From assembly GCF_013912005.1 (NCBI RefSeq), contig NZ_JACESB010000022.1, positions 1 to 44,285 on the forward strand: a DNA stretch of 44,285 nt, written 5' to 3'. The translations under genes and the position numbers were made by a program. Origin of the DNA: Brevundimonas sp. GTDB taxonomy: Bacteria > Pseudomonadota > Alphaproteobacteria > Caulobacterales > Caulobacteraceae. Every line of letters starts with the position of its first letter. The first letter of the stretch is position 1. The notes under the pieces were generated by a model. The model did not search any database. It had not been told where the DNA came from and saw only the letters and a list, made by a program, of their open reading frames with translations. This document shows, piece by piece, positions 1-8,349 of this stretch.

Positions 1-73
1 GGCCAAGCCGCCGTGAGCGACAGCCGCTCGCCGCCTCATCCTATTCCCTAACCCCTACGCCCTGATCCCTCCC

Positions 74-817
74 CTACGCCCACCCCCGGCTCTCGATGTA
101 CTGCTGCAGCGCCGCGATGCGGCTGGCGTCGGACGGGTGGGTCGAGGCGAACTCCGGCGTTCCGCCCTGGCGCTGCTGCGCCATCAGCCGCCACAGGGCG
201 ATGGCCTCCGAGGGGCGGTAGCCGGCCCGCTGCAGGTAGTCGACGCCGAGGCGGTCGGCCTCCAGCTCATGGGTGCGCGAGAACGGCAGAAGGACCCCCA
301 GTTGCGCCCCCAGCCCGCCGATGGCGCCCGCGGCCCGGGCGTAGTCGCCCGCGGCGCCCTGGATCACGCCCAGACCGAGGCTGGCGGCGGCGTTCTGCGA
401 GTAGCGCTCCGCCGCATGCTGGGCGACGACGTGGCCGACCTCGTGGCCGATCACCGCCGCCAGCTGATCGTCATTGCGGACCAGCGACAGCAGTCCGGTG
501 GTGACCCCGATCTTGCCCGACGGCAGGACGAAGGCGTTGGGGCTCTCGCTCACGAAAACCGCATAGTCCCAGCTGCGGCCGGTCAGACCCGCCGCCTGCA
601 CGATGCGGCCGCCGACCTGCCGCACGCGGGCGTTGGCGGCGGCGTCGGACGAGATCCGCTGGGTGCGCAGGGCCTCGGTCCAGGCGGCGTCGGCCTGCTG
701 GACCAGGGCGCTGTCGTCGACGATCAGGAACTGGTTGCGGCCGAGGGTCTCGTTGTAGGCGCAGGCGGTCAGGCCCGCGCCGGCGGCGAGCAGGGCGACA
801 AGGGCGGTGCGGCGCAT
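74..817 (-). CDS. M48 family metalloprotease, putative lipoprotein
   Basis: A 247-residue zinc peptidase of the M48 (Ste24/HtpX/BepA-like) family, probably acting on envelope proteins in the periplasm. The N-terminus is a lipoprotein signal with lipobox LTAC, placing the lipidated Cys at residue 19. The zinc motif HEVGH lies at residues 125-129 and the third-ligand motif HELEAD at 183-188, so the active site looks intact. There are no TPR repeats after the catalytic domain, so it is a short, single-domain member rather than a full BepA. It lies downstream of tonB on the same strand, but a strong hairpin at 883-914 separates them, so it is probably its own transcription unit. The family call is firm; the substrate is unknown. 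Confidence 0.9.
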   Translation of the reverse strand: MRRTALVALLAAGAGLTACAYNETLGRNQFLIVDDSALVQQADAAWTEALRTQRISSDAAANARVRQVGGRIVQAAGLTGRSWDYAVFVSESPNAFVLPSGKIGVTTGLLSLVRNDDQLAAVIGHEVGHVVAQHAAERYSQNAAASLGLGVIQGAAGDYARAAGAIGGLGAQLGVLLPFSRTHELEADRLGVDYLQRAGYRPSEAIALWRLMAQQRQGGTPEFASTHPSDASRIAALQQYIESRGWA

Positions 818-882
818 CAGTCTTCTCCATCAAAGCGTCGCCATGGAACGCGAGGAGGGCGTCGATGGCTCCCGCCATACGA

Positions 883-914
883 AAACGCCCCGCAGGCGGA
901 CCTGCGGGGCGTTT
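883..914 (-). terminator. Rho-independent terminator after tonB
   Basis: A perfect 14-bp inverted repeat (883-896 and 901-914) with a 4-nt loop. On the minus strand it is followed by a short T-run, as expected for the end of the exbB-exbD-tonB unit. The opposite side also has a T-rich flank. Confidence 0.8.
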
Positions 915-933
915 CCTTTTGCCTTGGAAGGCG

Positions 934-1554
934 TCAGCCGAGCCGGAAGCGAACCGTCCAGCGCACGGTGGCGCCCTGGGCGGCCCCGTCCACGGTCCGC
1001 GGGGAAACGCGGGCGCGACGGGTGGCCGAAAGAACGGCCTGGCCGAAGCCTGCGCCTGACGGATTCTCGTTGAGAATCTGACAGTTCGCCAAGCTGCCGT
1101 CCGGACGCACGGTGCACGACACCTCAACCGACCCTTCCTCGATGCCGCGCGACTGGGCGCGTTCGGGGAATTCCGGCTGGACCGGACGGGACCAGCTGGG
1201 CTGGGTGATCACCGACGGCCGCGGCGGAGCCGGCGGAGCCGGCGGCGGCGGCGGGCCGGGGACGATGACGGGCGGACCCGTGTACTCGACCCGATCCTCC
1301 TTCTTGGTCGGCTCGATCGGCAGCGTCACCGGAGGCGGCGGCGGAGGCGGCGGCGGAATCGGTTCGATGATCTCCACGTCGACCGCCTCGTCCGAGTACT
1401 CCTTCATCTGGATCTCGAACCGCGCCTTCATGAAGTAGAAGGCGAGGATCGCGAAGATGATGGAGACGACCACCAGGCTGGCGACCACGACGCCCATGGG
1501 CACCTTGGTCTTCGGCGGATCGTATCGGGACCGGTGGTATTCGATATCTGTCAT
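934..1554 (-). CDS. tonB: TonB family energy transducer
   Basis: A 206-residue TonB-like protein that would carry proton-motive energy from ExbB/ExbD to TonB-dependent outer-membrane receptors. There is one N-terminal membrane anchor at about residues 20-42. Two proline-rich stretches (about 65-80 and 99-112) would span the periplasm. The C-terminal TonB domain (about 115-206) contains the typical FPERAQSRGIEEGSVEVSC region. It is the last gene of a three-gene unit, 14 bp after exbD. The short cytoplasmic head and long anchor are usual for Caulobacterales TonB1-type proteins. The family call is secure; the cargo receptors are not in this window. Confidence 0.92.
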   Translation of the reverse strand: MTDIEYHRSRYDPPKTKVPMGVVVASLVVVSIIFAILAFYFMKARFEIQMKEYSDEAVDVEIIEPIPPPPPPPPPVTLPIEPTKKEDRVEYTGPPVIVPGPPPPPAPPAPPRPSVITQPSWSRPVQPEFPERAQSRGIEEGSVEVSCTVRPDGSLANCQILNENPSGAGFGQAVLSATRRARVSPRTVDGAAQGATVRWTVRFRLG

Positions 1555-1568
1555 GCTTTCACCCGGTC

Positions 1569-2006
1569 CTACTGCGTCGAGTTGTCCTCGCCGACCAGGG
1601 CCACGGAATAGAAGCCGTTGTCCTGGAGCGAGTTCATGACCTGCATGAAGTCGCCGTAGCGAGTCTGCTGGTCGGCCCGGATGAAGATACGCTCATCCGC
1701 CGGGTTGCGTCGGCCGATCTGGGTCGAAAGCTCGGACCCGACCGCGTCGATGTCCACCGGGAAGTCGCCGATGTAGGCCCGACCGTTGTCCTGGATGGAC
1801 ACGTAGATCGGCACCGGCGGATTTTCGGCGGGCTCAGCGACCGCACGCGGCAGTTTCACCTCAACGTTCACACTGGCGAGCGGGGCCGCCACCATGAAGA
1901 TGATGAGCAGAACCAGCATGATATCAACGAAAGGCGTGACGTTGATTTCCGAGTTCTGCTCGATGGCGTACTTGCCGCCGCCGCCGCCTGAAAGTTTGGC
2001 GGCCAT
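1569..2006 (-). CDS. exbD: ExbD/TolR family biopolymer transport protein
   Basis: A 145-residue inner-membrane protein with one transmembrane helix at about residues 26-45. It carries the conserved NVTPFVDIMLVLLIIFM segment, in which Asp28 corresponds to the proton-carrying aspartate of ExbD/TolR. The C-terminal domain is periplasmic. It starts 5 bp after the exbB stop and precedes tonB by 14 bp, so the three are surely co-transcribed and form one Ton motor. A related ExbD is encoded alone at 43665-44108; the two share the same N-terminal KLSG..GGK pattern. Confidence 0.93.
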   Translation of the reverse strand: MAAKLSGGGGGKYAIEQNSEINVTPFVDIMLVLLIIFMVAAPLASVNVEVKLPRAVAEPAENPPVPIYVSIQDNGRAYIGDFPVDIDAVGSELSTQIGRRNPADERIFIRADQQTRYGDFMQVMNSLQDNGFYSVALVGEDNSTQ

Positions 2007-2011
2007 CCGGG

Positions 2012-2917
2012 TTACGCCCCCTTGTCGAGGTTACGCGAGATCGCGTTCATCAGCTCGGCGTTGAAGCCGTCCGAACGGGTGCCGTAGGCCGCGATCCGCG
2101 TGTTGAAGTAGTTATAGAAGATAACCGCCGGGATAGCGGCGAACAGACCGATGCCGGTGGCGAGCAGGGCCTCGGCGATGCCGGGGGCCACGACCGCCAG
2201 GTTGGTCGTGTTGGTGTTCGCGATGCCGATGAACGAGCGCATGATGCCGTACACGGTGCCGAACAGACCGATGAACGGACCGGTCGAACCGACGGACGCC
2301 AGGAACTGCTGGCCGCCCGACAGGCGCTTGGCGAGACCCGACTGCACCGCCGACACGGCGGTCTGGGCGCGGTACAGGGCCGAGTCGCGGTGGTCGCCGG
2401 TCACGGACAGGCCGGCCTGACGCGACAGCTCGATTTCGTCGGTCGCCGCGGCGGCCATGTCGGCCAGCGGGTTGCCTTCGAACTCGTCCGAGATGGCCAC
2501 GCGGCGCATGTCCGCGATGGTGCGGGCGCCACGGAAGCTCTCGAGGAACTGGTCGGTCTTGCGGTTCAGGGCGCCGAACTCGAACAGCTTGATGAGCAGC
2601 AGGGTCCAGGAGAAGACCGAAGCCAGCACCAGGCCGATCATCACGACCTTAACGACGATGTCCGCGTCCATGAACATGGTCGCGACGGTGAGTTCGCCGG
2701 CGTGCTCACCGCCCACGCGGGCGGGTTCAGCGGCAGCTTCGCCGCCGGCGTCGGCGACGTCGGCCGGGGCGGCCGGAGCGGCCGTGGTGGTCGTCGCGGC
2801 CGCGGCGGCCGGATCGGCCGGCGCAGCGGCGTCCTGCGCGAGGACCGGCGTACCGGCCATCAGCACGGCGGCGCCGGCCATGGCCAGGAGGAGATTGGTC
2901 TTCTTGATTTCGAACAT
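2012..2917 (-). CDS. exbB: ExbB/TolQ/MotA family proton channel with long exported N-terminus
   Basis: A proton-channel subunit of the Ton system, 301 residues from the chosen ATG at 2917. A longer reading frame runs to 3130, but its extra 71 residues look non-coding. The N-terminus is a signal-like segment ending near VLAQ (residue 28), followed by an Ala/Pro/Thr-rich periplasmic stretch (about 29-75). Membrane helices lie at about 88-112, 208-230 and 245-268. The hallmark GPFIGLFGTVYGIM is at residues 213-226. The exported N-terminal extension is typical of Caulobacterales-type ExbB and longer than in E. coli ExbB. It is first in the exbB-exbD-tonB unit. Confidence 0.92.
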   Translation of the reverse strand: MFEIKKTNLLLAMAGAAVLMAGTPVLAQDAAAPADPAAAAATTTTAAPAAPADVADAGGEAAAEPARVGGEHAGELTVATMFMDADIVVKVVMIGLVLASVFSWTLLLIKLFEFGALNRKTDQFLESFRGARTIADMRRVAISDEFEGNPLADMAAAATDEIELSRQAGLSVTGDHRDSALYRAQTAVSAVQSGLAKRLSGGQQFLASVGSTGPFIGLFGTVYGIMRSFIGIANTNTTNLAVVAPGIAEALLATGIGLFAAIPAVIFYNYFNTRIAAYGTRSDGFNAELMNAISRNLDKGA

Positions 2918-3009
2918 AGGTCGCCAGTTCCTGCTTTGGTCTGACTCGTGGAACCCTGGAGACCAGCCGCGGCTGCGGCCGACCCCCGATGAAATGTCGC
3001 CCGCATCGC

Positions 3010-3028
3010 CGAAGTTCTCGGAACTTCG
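3010..3028. promoter_or_regulatory. Palindrome upstream of exbB
   Basis: CGAAGTTC-TCG-GAACTTCG, 8-bp perfect arms with a 3-nt centre, about 93 bp before the exbB start. A second CGAAGTTC followed by GGGAAC occurs at 3087-3100. It may be a repressor or activator site, or an RNA hairpin in the leader. The regulator is unknown. Confidence 0.4.
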
Positions 3029-3268
3029 ATCTGCGGAACGCCTCCTGACGCTTCCGGTTGCCTGACGGCCGCCGGGGCGGTGTCGACGAAGTTCGGGAAC
3101 CGTTTCCCGCCCTCCCCCGGCCGCTCGCAAAGGAAAGCGGTCAAGCTCCTTTGACGAACGCTTACCAGAGCGTCAAGTGCGCAGCGGCGCTTTTCCCCCG
3201 AGGGGAGAGCACGCGCGCCCGATGCCCACGTTCCGGGCCGAAAGCGACAATTTCATGATGGGCGTACG

Positions 3269-3293
3269 CCGCTTTCCGACACATGGAAAGCGG
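3269..3293 (-). terminator. Hairpin after tRNA-Phe
   Basis: A 9-bp perfect inverted repeat (3269-3277 and 3285-3293) with a 7-nt loop, immediately downstream of the tRNA-Phe CCA end on the minus strand. There is no clear T-run, so it may act in 3' processing or as a weak terminator. Confidence 0.5.
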
Positions 3294-3294
3294 A

Positions 3295-3370
3295 TGGTGC
3301 CTGGGGGCGGATTCGAACCACCGACACGCGGATTTTCAATCCGCTGCTCTACCAACTGAGCTACCCAGGC
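3295..3370 (-). tRNA. tRNA-Phe (GAA)
   Basis: A 76-nt cloverleaf on the minus strand with encoded CCA. The acceptor stem is GCCTGGG paired with CCCAGGC. The D-loop has AGTTGGTAGA, the anticodon loop reads TTGAAAA (anticodon GAA), and the T-loop reads GGTTCGAATCC. All arms pair, so it looks functional. Confidence 0.97.
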
Positions 3371-3433
3371 GAGCCGTCGCCTCGCGGGAGCGGCGTCTAT
3401 AGGCGAGCCGTTTCCGGGAGGCAAGCGGTCAGA

Positions 3434-3598
3434 TCAGTCTTCTTCCCGCTCGTCGGAGGACCGTTCATCCACGCTCTCGGGCACCGCATAACCCCCGGTG
3501 AACCAACGCTGCAGATCCACGTCGGCGCACCGTTTCGAACAGAAGGGCCGGTATTTGGCGTCGGCCGGGTTGCGGCGGCAGATCGGGCAGGTGGCCAT
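3434..3598 (-). CDS. yacG: DNA gyrase inhibitor YacG, zinc-binding
   Basis: A 54-residue YacG family protein, which binds a zinc ion and in E. coli inhibits DNA gyrase. The four zinc cysteines are visible as C4-x2-C7 and C20-x3-C24 in MATCPIC...FCSKRC, followed by the family's DLQRWFTGGY segment. I chose the ATG at 3598 because a longer frame to 3655 would only add residues overlapping the upstream RNase gene and no YacG feature. The start lies 1 bp after the RNase stop, so translation is probably coupled. It is the last gene of the maf-RNase-yacG set. The acidic tail is normal for the family. Confidence 0.9.
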   Translation of the reverse strand: MATCPICRRNPADAKYRPFCSKRCADVDLQRWFTGGYAVPESVDERSSDEREED

Positions 3599-3599
3599 G

Positions 3600-4643
3600 T
3601 CAGCCGGTCTCCAGCACTTCGTCGCCTGCTTGCAGGCTGTCATCGGCGCGAACATGGGCGCGCGGTCCCAGTCGCGCCACCAGCGGCGCCGCGCGTTCCG
3701 CCACGGCCGTCGGAACGCGCACGACCATGTGGGGCGCGGCCGTGTCGGACAGCAGCGCGTGACGCAGGCGCCGCGTCGCCTCCCTCGCCGCGACCTGAAG
3801 GCTGCCTTCGGGTCCGCCCGCCGGGGGACGCAGACGCTCGGCCAGCGGTGTGAACCGCCACGGCAGGGAGATCATCATCACGCCGAAGCGGTTGACCGGG
3901 CCGAAGGCGATCTCCGGGTCCGGCCCGAACGCCGCCCGCGCCGTCTTCATCAGGGCCTCGCCGTCGTGCCCGACGCCGATCAGGTCGACGGCGACCAGGC
4001 CGCCGAGGCTGCGCAGCCGCAGGGTCCGGGCCGTGAGCCGCAGACCGCGCCGGTTGGCCTCAAGCCGGTCATGGGGCGAGACGCGGCGGCCCGGCGACGG
4101 CCGGTAGTCGAAGTCGACGGCGACCATGGCGCGGGTGCGCTCGACGGCGACGTCAAGGTCGTCGCCGGCGAAGGGCTGGCCTTCGGCTTCGTCGATGGCC
4201 GCCCAGCCGGCCTCGATGGCCGGCGCGCCGCGGATCGGCTCCACCCCCGGGGCGAGCCGCTCCAGCCATTCCGGGACGGTCGGCCCCCGCGCGAGCAGGC
4301 GCGGCTCCCCCTCTCCGGGACCCAGCAGCTTCAGCGTTACGCCTTTCCGCTCGCGGGCCTCGGAGACCACCTCCACCTCGACCTTCTCGCCGACATGCAC
4401 CCGCTGTCCGCCCTTCAGCGGCAGGAAGGCGGCCCCGCCGTCGCCCGCGACCAGTTCGACGAAGGCGCCCTTCAGATTCGGCTCCACCCGCTGCACCCGC
4501 CCGACGGACCGGGCCTCCAGCCGCCGTTGCTCCGGCTCGCCCTCGCAGTGCGTCAGGACCTGCTGGAACCCGGCGCCGTCGGCGATGACGCCCCGCATTT
4601 CGCCGGGCGAATCGTCCAGCCAGACGCGCCGTTCGCCGGTCAC
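3600..4643 (-). CDS. Short ribonuclease E/G family protein
   Basis: A 347-residue RNase E/G-type endoribonuclease, shorter than E. coli RNase G (489). An S1-like fold is visible at about residues 42-95 (VGRVQRVEPNLKGAFVEL). Two catalytic-type aspartates appear in MVAVDFDY and GGLVAVDLIG, matching the Asp pair that binds Mg in RNase E/G. I see no CPxC zinc-link motif, so the tetramer-forming part is missing. The GTG at 4643 is chosen because it overlaps the maf TGA (GTGA); a longer frame to 4784 would lie inside maf. This small form next to maf and yacG is common in alphaproteobacteria. It is a different protein from the large RNase E. Confidence 0.82.
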   Translation of the reverse strand: MTGERRVWLDDSPGEMRGVIADGAGFQQVLTHCEGEPEQRRLEARSVGRVQRVEPNLKGAFVELVAGDGGAAFLPLKGGQRVHVGEKVEVEVVSEARERKGVTLKLLGPGEGEPRLLARGPTVPEWLERLAPGVEPIRGAPAIEAGWAAIDEAEGQPFAGDDLDVAVERTRAMVAVDFDYRPSPGRRVSPHDRLEANRRGLRLTARTLRLRSLGGLVAVDLIGVGHDGEALMKTARAAFGPDPEIAFGPVNRFGVMMISLPWRFTPLAERLRPPAGGPEGSLQVAAREATRRLRHALLSDTAAPHMVVRVPTAVAERAAPLVARLGPRAHVRADDSLQAGDEVLETG

Positions 4644-5218
4644 GGGCGCCAGCCGGCGCCGCCGAGCAGATTCACGGTCTCGTACAGCGGCAGGCCCATC
4701 ACGGCCGGCCAGCTGCCCACCAGCCGGGTGACGAAGGCTCCCGCGCGGCCCTGGATGCCATAGCCCCCGGCCTTGCCGCGCCACTCGCCGGACGCGACGT
4801 AGGCGGCGATCTCCGGCTCCGAAAGAACCTTGAAGGTCACGCGCGTGTCGACCACGCGGTGGCGGACCGCGCCCGCCGAGGCGACGGCGACGCCGGTGAA
4901 CACGCGGTGGTTCCGCCCCGACAGCAGACGCAGGAAGCGTTCCGCCTCGGCCTCGTCGGCGGCCTTCTCAAGAAAGCGTCGGCCGACGGCGACGACGGTG
5001 TCGGCGGCCAGCACGACGGAATCCGGCGAGGCGGCGGCCACCGCCTGCGCCTTGCCGACGGCCAGTCTCGCCGCCAGCCGCGGCGGCGTCTCGCCCTTCA
5101 GCGGCGTCTCGTCGATGTCGGCGGGTTCGATTCGGTCGGGAGCGATTCCGACCAGCGCCAGCAACTCCACGCGGCGCGGACTGGCCGAGGCCAGCACCAG
5201 TTCGGGACGGGCGGACAC
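4640..5218 (-). CDS. maf: Maf-like nucleoside triphosphate pyrophosphatase
   Basis: A 192-residue Maf/YhdE/YceF family protein. Members hydrolyse dTTP, UTP or modified nucleotides to the monophosphate and are linked to septum control. The N-terminal substrate loop ASASPRRVELL (residues 10-20), the AADTVV motif (about 72-77) and the FTGVAV segment are present. Length is usual. It is 9 bp downstream of infA and overlaps the RNase start by 4 bp. Which nucleotide is preferred (dTTP/UTP or m7GTP) cannot be told by eye. Confidence 0.93.
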   Translation of the reverse strand: MSARPELVLASASPRRVELLALVGIAPDRIEPADIDETPLKGETPPRLAARLAVGKAQAVAAASPDSVVLAADTVVAVGRRFLEKAADEAEAERFLRLLSGRNHRVFTGVAVASAGAVRHRVVDTRVTFKVLSEPEIAAYVASGEWRGKAGGYGIQGRAGAFVTRLVGSWPAVMGLPLYETVNLLGGAGWRP

Positions 5219-5227
5219 GCCCTGCCC

Positions 5228-5446
5228 TTACTTGAAGCGGTAGGTGATGCGGCCCTTGGTCAGGTCGTAGGGCGTCATCTCGACCAGGACCTTGTCGCCG
5301 GCCAGCACGCGGATGCGGTTCTTGCGCATCTTGCCCGCGGTGTGGGCGATGATCTCGTGGTCGTTCTCGAGCGTCACGCGGAACGTCGCGTTCGGCAGCA
5401 GTTCGCTGACGACGCCGGGAAACTCGAGCAGTTCTTCCTTGGCCAT
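5228..5446 (-). CDS. infA: Translation initiation factor IF-1
   Basis: A 72-residue IF-1, an S1/OB-fold protein that binds the 30S A site during initiation. The sequence [20 protein letters not shown] and the ending [13 protein letters not shown] are the family signature end to end. The ATG at 5446 gives the standard length. An upstream in-frame start at 5503 adds 19 residues not found in IF-1. It begins the infA-maf-RNase-yacG run; about 120 bp separate it from the UPF0262 gene. Confidence 0.97.
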   Translation of the reverse strand: MAKEELLEFPGVVSELLPNATFRVTLENDHEIIAHTAGKMRKNRIRVLAGDKVLVEMTPYDLTKGRITYRFK

Positions 5447-5568
5447 GCGGCCTCCCACGCCCGATTGACACGTCGACCCGCCGCGCGCCGGGCGGCCGCG
5501 CACGTCGGAGGTGCGGGCATATGCCTCAAAACGCGACGATAGTCGAGCCGCCGCAGGCCCCGGACGGC

Positions 5569-6033
5569 CTATCCCCGCCGGTAGAGCGCCGTCAGCAGGG
5601 TGAACAGCCGTCGCGCGGTCTCGCGATCGATGGCGATCTTGCCCTCAAGCCTGGACTGCAGCAGTTCGGCCCCGTCGTTGTGCAGACCGCGCCGGCCCAT
5701 GTCGATCGCCTCGATCTTTCCGGCGTCGGCGCCGCGCAGGACCTCGTAATAGCTGTCGCAGATGTCGATGTAGTCCTTCACCGCCTTGTTCAGCGGGGTC
5801 AGCGACAGGCCGTGCGCCCTCGAGAAGCCGGGGCCCTTCACGTCCAGCACCAGGCGGCCGTCCAGCAGCGACAGCGTGAGGCTGTAGGGCCCGCCCGGGG
5901 CGCCGGCGGGCTCGAAGCTGTTCTTCTCCAGCAGATCGAAGATCGCCACCCGCCGCTCGTGTTCGATCTCGGCGCTGGCCGGCGGCAGGGTGGCCGGATC
6001 CAGATCGATCGACGTCAGTCGGTGCTCGTTCAC
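5569..6033 (-). CDS. UPF0262 family protein
   Basis: A 154-residue member of UPF0262, a family found mainly in alphaproteobacteria with no known function. The HRLTSIDLD start, the [14 protein letters not shown] segment and the [21 protein letters not shown] motif are typical. I place the start at the GTG at 6033, which overlaps the TGA of the upstream DUF2948 gene as GTGA; this gives the usual family length. In many relatives this gene sits in the murA-DUF2948-hisD-UPF0262-infA neighbourhood; hisD is absent here. No catalytic motif is apparent. Confidence 0.88.
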   Translation of the reverse strand: MNEHRLTSIDLDPATLPPASAEIEHERRVAIFDLLEKNSFEPAGAPGGPYSLTLSLLDGRLVLDVKGPGFSRAHGLSLTPLNKAVKDYIDICDSYYEVLRGADAGKIEAIDMGRRGLHNDGAELLQSRLEGKIAIDRETARRLFTLLTALYRRG

Positions 6034-6512
6034 GAGGGCGTCGCTCCGGTCTCCGGTTCCTCCACCGGGTGCACCGGGGCCGCGCCGGCGGGCCAGCGGT
6101 CGGACAGGTCGGTCAGCACCGCGTCGAGGCACTCGACGTCGATGCGCAGGTCGCCGCCGCCGGCGAACATCAGCATCACCGCCCCGCCCGGCGGCTCGCC
6201 CGGGGCGAAGTCGATCGCCAGCAGCTCCAGCGCCTGCTCCGGCCCCCGCGGCAGCCGCCGGCTCTTCACCGCCAGCACGTCGCCGAACTGCATCGCCGAC
6301 ATCACCCGCGTGCCCCCGCACTCCCAGCAGAAGCGGCTCAGCGCCAGGGTGACGCGGCGGGCGGCGGGCTCCCAGACGATGTCGACCGGGCGCAGGACGG
6401 CGTCCTGCAGGGCCGCCGAAATGATCTGCAGGTCATCGGCGTCCTCGGCGAGCAGGCGCAGCGGCTCGACGGCCGCCTTCGCCTCCCCCGCGTCCTGCGC
6501 CTCAGTGCTCAT
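6030..6512 (-). CDS. DUF2948 family protein
   Basis: A 160-residue protein of the DUF2948 family, function unknown, conserved beside murA in alphaproteobacteria. Recognisable features are [21 protein letters not shown] near the N-terminus, RFCWECGG and [11 protein letters not shown] in the middle, and a [18 protein letters not shown] segment. The ATG at 6512 overlaps the murA stop by 11 bp; its own stop overlaps the UPF0262 GTG. This tight packing suggests co-translation. A longer frame to 6620 would lie wholly in murA and is rejected. Confidence 0.88.
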   Translation of the reverse strand: MSTEAQDAGEAKAAVEPLRLLAEDADDLQIISAALQDAVLRPVDIVWEPAARRVTLALSRFCWECGGTRVMSAMQFGDVLAVKSRRLPRGPEQALELLAIDFAPGEPPGGAVMLMFAGGGDLRIDVECLDAVLTDLSDRWPAGAAPVHPVEEPETGATPS

Positions 6513-7791
6513 GCTCGTCGCCCTTGATCCGCCGGATCTCCGCGCCGCAGGCGCCGAGCTTCTCCTCGAGACGCTCGAAGCCGCGATCCAGATGATACAC
6601 GCGCCGCACGGTGGTCTCACCCCGGGCGGCGAGTCCGGCGATCACCAGACTGACCGAGGCGCGCAGATCGGTGGCCATCACCGGCGCGCCGTGCAGCGCC
6701 TCGACGCCGCGGACCACCGCCTCGCCGGCGTGCACATGGATATCCGCACCGAGACGGCCGAGCTCCGGCGCGTGCATGAAGCGGTTCTCGAAGATGTTCT
6801 CGTGGATGACGCTCTCGCCGTCGGCCAGGGTCATCAGCGCCATGAACTGCGCCTGCAGATCGGTGGCGAATCCTGGATAGACCTCGGTCGCGACGTTCAC
6901 GGCCTTCAGCCGCACCGCCGGGTCGCGCCGCACGATCACCCCGTCGGAGGTCGGCTCCACCTCGACGCCGGCCGCGACCATCTTCTCCGTCAGCGCCTGC
7001 ATCAGCTCCGGGCGGGAACGCGTCAGCCGCACCTCGCCGCCGGCCATGGCCGCGGCGACCGCGTAGGAGCCCATCTCGATGCGATCGGCGATCACCGGCC
7101 AGTCGGCCCCGCCCAGGGAGGTGACGCCGGTGATGACCAGTTCGTCGGTGTCCACACCCTCGACCCGCGCCCCCATGGCGATCAGGCACCGCGCGAGATC
7201 GCCGATCTCCGGCTCGCGCGCGGCCCGCTTCAGCACCGTCACGCCGTCGGCGAGCACCGCGGCGAGCAGGGCGTGTTCGGTGGCGCCGACGGAAACGAAC
7301 GGGAATTCGATCTCGGCGCCCCTGAGGCCCTTCGGGGCCCGGGCGTTCACATAGCCTTCGTCCAGCTCGATCTCGGCGCCCATGGCCGTCAGGGCCTGCA
7401 GGTGCAGATCGACCGGCCGGGCGCCGATGGTGCAGCCGCCCGGCAGCGACACCCGCGCCTCCCCGGTCCGCGCCAGCAGCGGCCCCAGCACGTTGAACGA
7501 GGCCCGCATCTGCCGGACCAGGTCGTAGGGCGCGAAGGTCGAGCGGATTTCGGCGGCGTGGAACAGGGTCTCCTGCCCGGCCCCTTCCCCGCTCTCGGTC
7601 ACCTCGACGCCCAGTTCGCGCAGCAGCCGGCCGAGGAATTTGGTGTCGGCCAGGCGCGGCATGTTCGTCAGCCGCAGCGGCCGGTCGGTCAGGATGGAGG
7701 CCGCCATCAGCTTCAGGGCGGAATTCTTGGCGCCGCTGATCGGGATGGTCCCGTTCAGCGTGGCGCCGCCGGTGATGGCGATGCTGTCCAT
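6502..7791 (-). CDS. murA: UDP-N-acetylglucosamine 1-carboxyvinyltransferase
   Basis: A 429-residue MurA, the first committed enzyme of peptidoglycan precursor synthesis, adding enolpyruvate from PEP to UDP-GlcNAc in the cytoplasm. The N-terminal [16 protein letters not shown] motif, the loop [16 protein letters not shown] with the catalytic (fosfomycin-target) Cys120, and the late [19 protein letters not shown] segment are all intact. It has Cys and not the Asp of fosfomycin-resistant enzymes. Full length is normal. It starts the murA-DUF2948-UPF0262 overlap group, about 100 bp downstream of a 57-residue basic-tailed protein on the same strand. Confidence 0.97.
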   Translation of the reverse strand: MDSIAITGGATLNGTIPISGAKNSALKLMAASILTDRPLRLTNMPRLADTKFLGRLLRELGVEVTESGEGAGQETLFHAAEIRSTFAPYDLVRQMRASFNVLGPLLARTGEARVSLPGGCTIGARPVDLHLQALTAMGAEIELDEGYVNARAPKGLRGAEIEFPFVSVGATEHALLAAVLADGVTVLKRAAREPEIGDLARCLIAMGARVEGVDTDELVITGVTSLGGADWPVIADRIEMGSYAVAAAMAGGEVRLTRSRPELMQALTEKMVAAGVEVEPTSDGVIVRRDPAVRLKAVNVATEVYPGFATDLQAQFMALMTLADGESVIHENIFENRFMHAPELGRLGADIHVHAGEAVVRGVEALHGAPVMATDLRASVSLVIAGLAARGETTVRRVYHLDRGFERLEEKLGACGAEIRRIKGDEHEH

Positions 7792-7891
7792 GTCGTCTCT
7801 TGCGTCCGGCGACGGAGGCCGCCGGGGGATCGGCTATCTAGCGCGGACCGCTGCGGCTGCGAAAGGCCGCGGCCGCGGCCGCCGATGACTT

Positions 7892-8065
7892 TCAGTTGCT
7901 CGGTCTTGCCGGCCGGCTCGCCGCCTTGCGGCGGCGGAGGTTGTCGCGCAGGGCGGCGGCGAGCCGCAGCGCCTTTTCCGACTTCGCCTTCGCGGGCGGA
8001 GCCGCCGGAGCGGGGGCCTCGACGGCCGGCGCGGTTTCGGGTGCGGGGATCGGAGCCTTGTCCAT
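7892..8065 (-). CDS. Small hypothetical protein with basic C-terminus
   Basis: A 57-residue protein, MDKAPIPAPETAP at the N-terminus, with a Pro/Ala-rich first half and a basic amphipathic second half, LRLAAALRDNLRRRKAA (residues 33-49). Codon third positions are nearly all G or C, as in real genes here. Short Caulobacterales proteins with a LRDNLRRRK-type tail are familiar to me as unannotated conserved hypotheticals, but I cannot give a function. It lies about 100 bp upstream of murA on the same strand. Confidence 0.6.
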   Translation of the reverse strand: MDKAPIPAPETAPAVEAPAPAAPPAKAKSEKALRLAAALRDNLRRRKAASRPARPSN

Positions 8066-8164
8066 GGCGCGATCAGACCCGCAGCCAAACTTTTCCGCAA
8101 GCTTCCGAATTGGGGGCTTCCCCAGTTGTCCCCGGTTGGCTATAGGGCCCGCTCCTCAGGTTTC

Positions 8165-8239
<75 letters not shown>

Positions 8240-8246
8240 CCACAGC

Positions 8247-8277
8247 AACGGGGCCCGGTCACAAGCCGGGCCCCGTT
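8247..8277 (+). terminator. Terminator after tRNA-Thr
   Basis: A perfect 12-bp GC-rich inverted repeat (8247-8258 and 8266-8277) with a 7-nt loop. The T-run is minimal (TT), but position directly after the tRNA makes termination likely. Confidence 0.75.
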
Positions 8278-8349
8278 CGCGTTTCCGGGTCGTCCTCCGC
8301 GGAGCGGCGCGGCCAGTCGAATGGAAGTCAGCGCTGCGACGCTGCCCTC

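Larger units (their letters stand above)
2918..3294. other. Upstream region of the Ton operon, no gene seen
   Basis: About 377 bp between exbB and tRNA-Phe. I see no convincing coding frame. It holds a perfect palindrome at 3010-3028, a related half palindrome at 3087-3100, an inverted TTGACG/CGTCAA pair at 3151-3176, and the tRNA-Phe downstream hairpin at 3269-3293. It is most likely the promoter and leader region of exbB. Confidence 0.5.

Noticed and set aside
137-1081. Long plus-strand open frame of 314 codons
   Set aside because: It is opposite the M48 protease and tonB; the protein is Arg/Gly-rich with no domain. High GC makes long shadow frames common.
2917-3130. Extended N-terminus of ExbB
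   Set aside because: The 71 added residues are not family-like; the ATG at 2917 gives a proper signal peptide.
5521-8145. Plus-strand open frame of 874 codons
   Set aside because: It lies opposite UPF0262, DUF2948 and murA, all of which are recognisable families. The frame has no domain.
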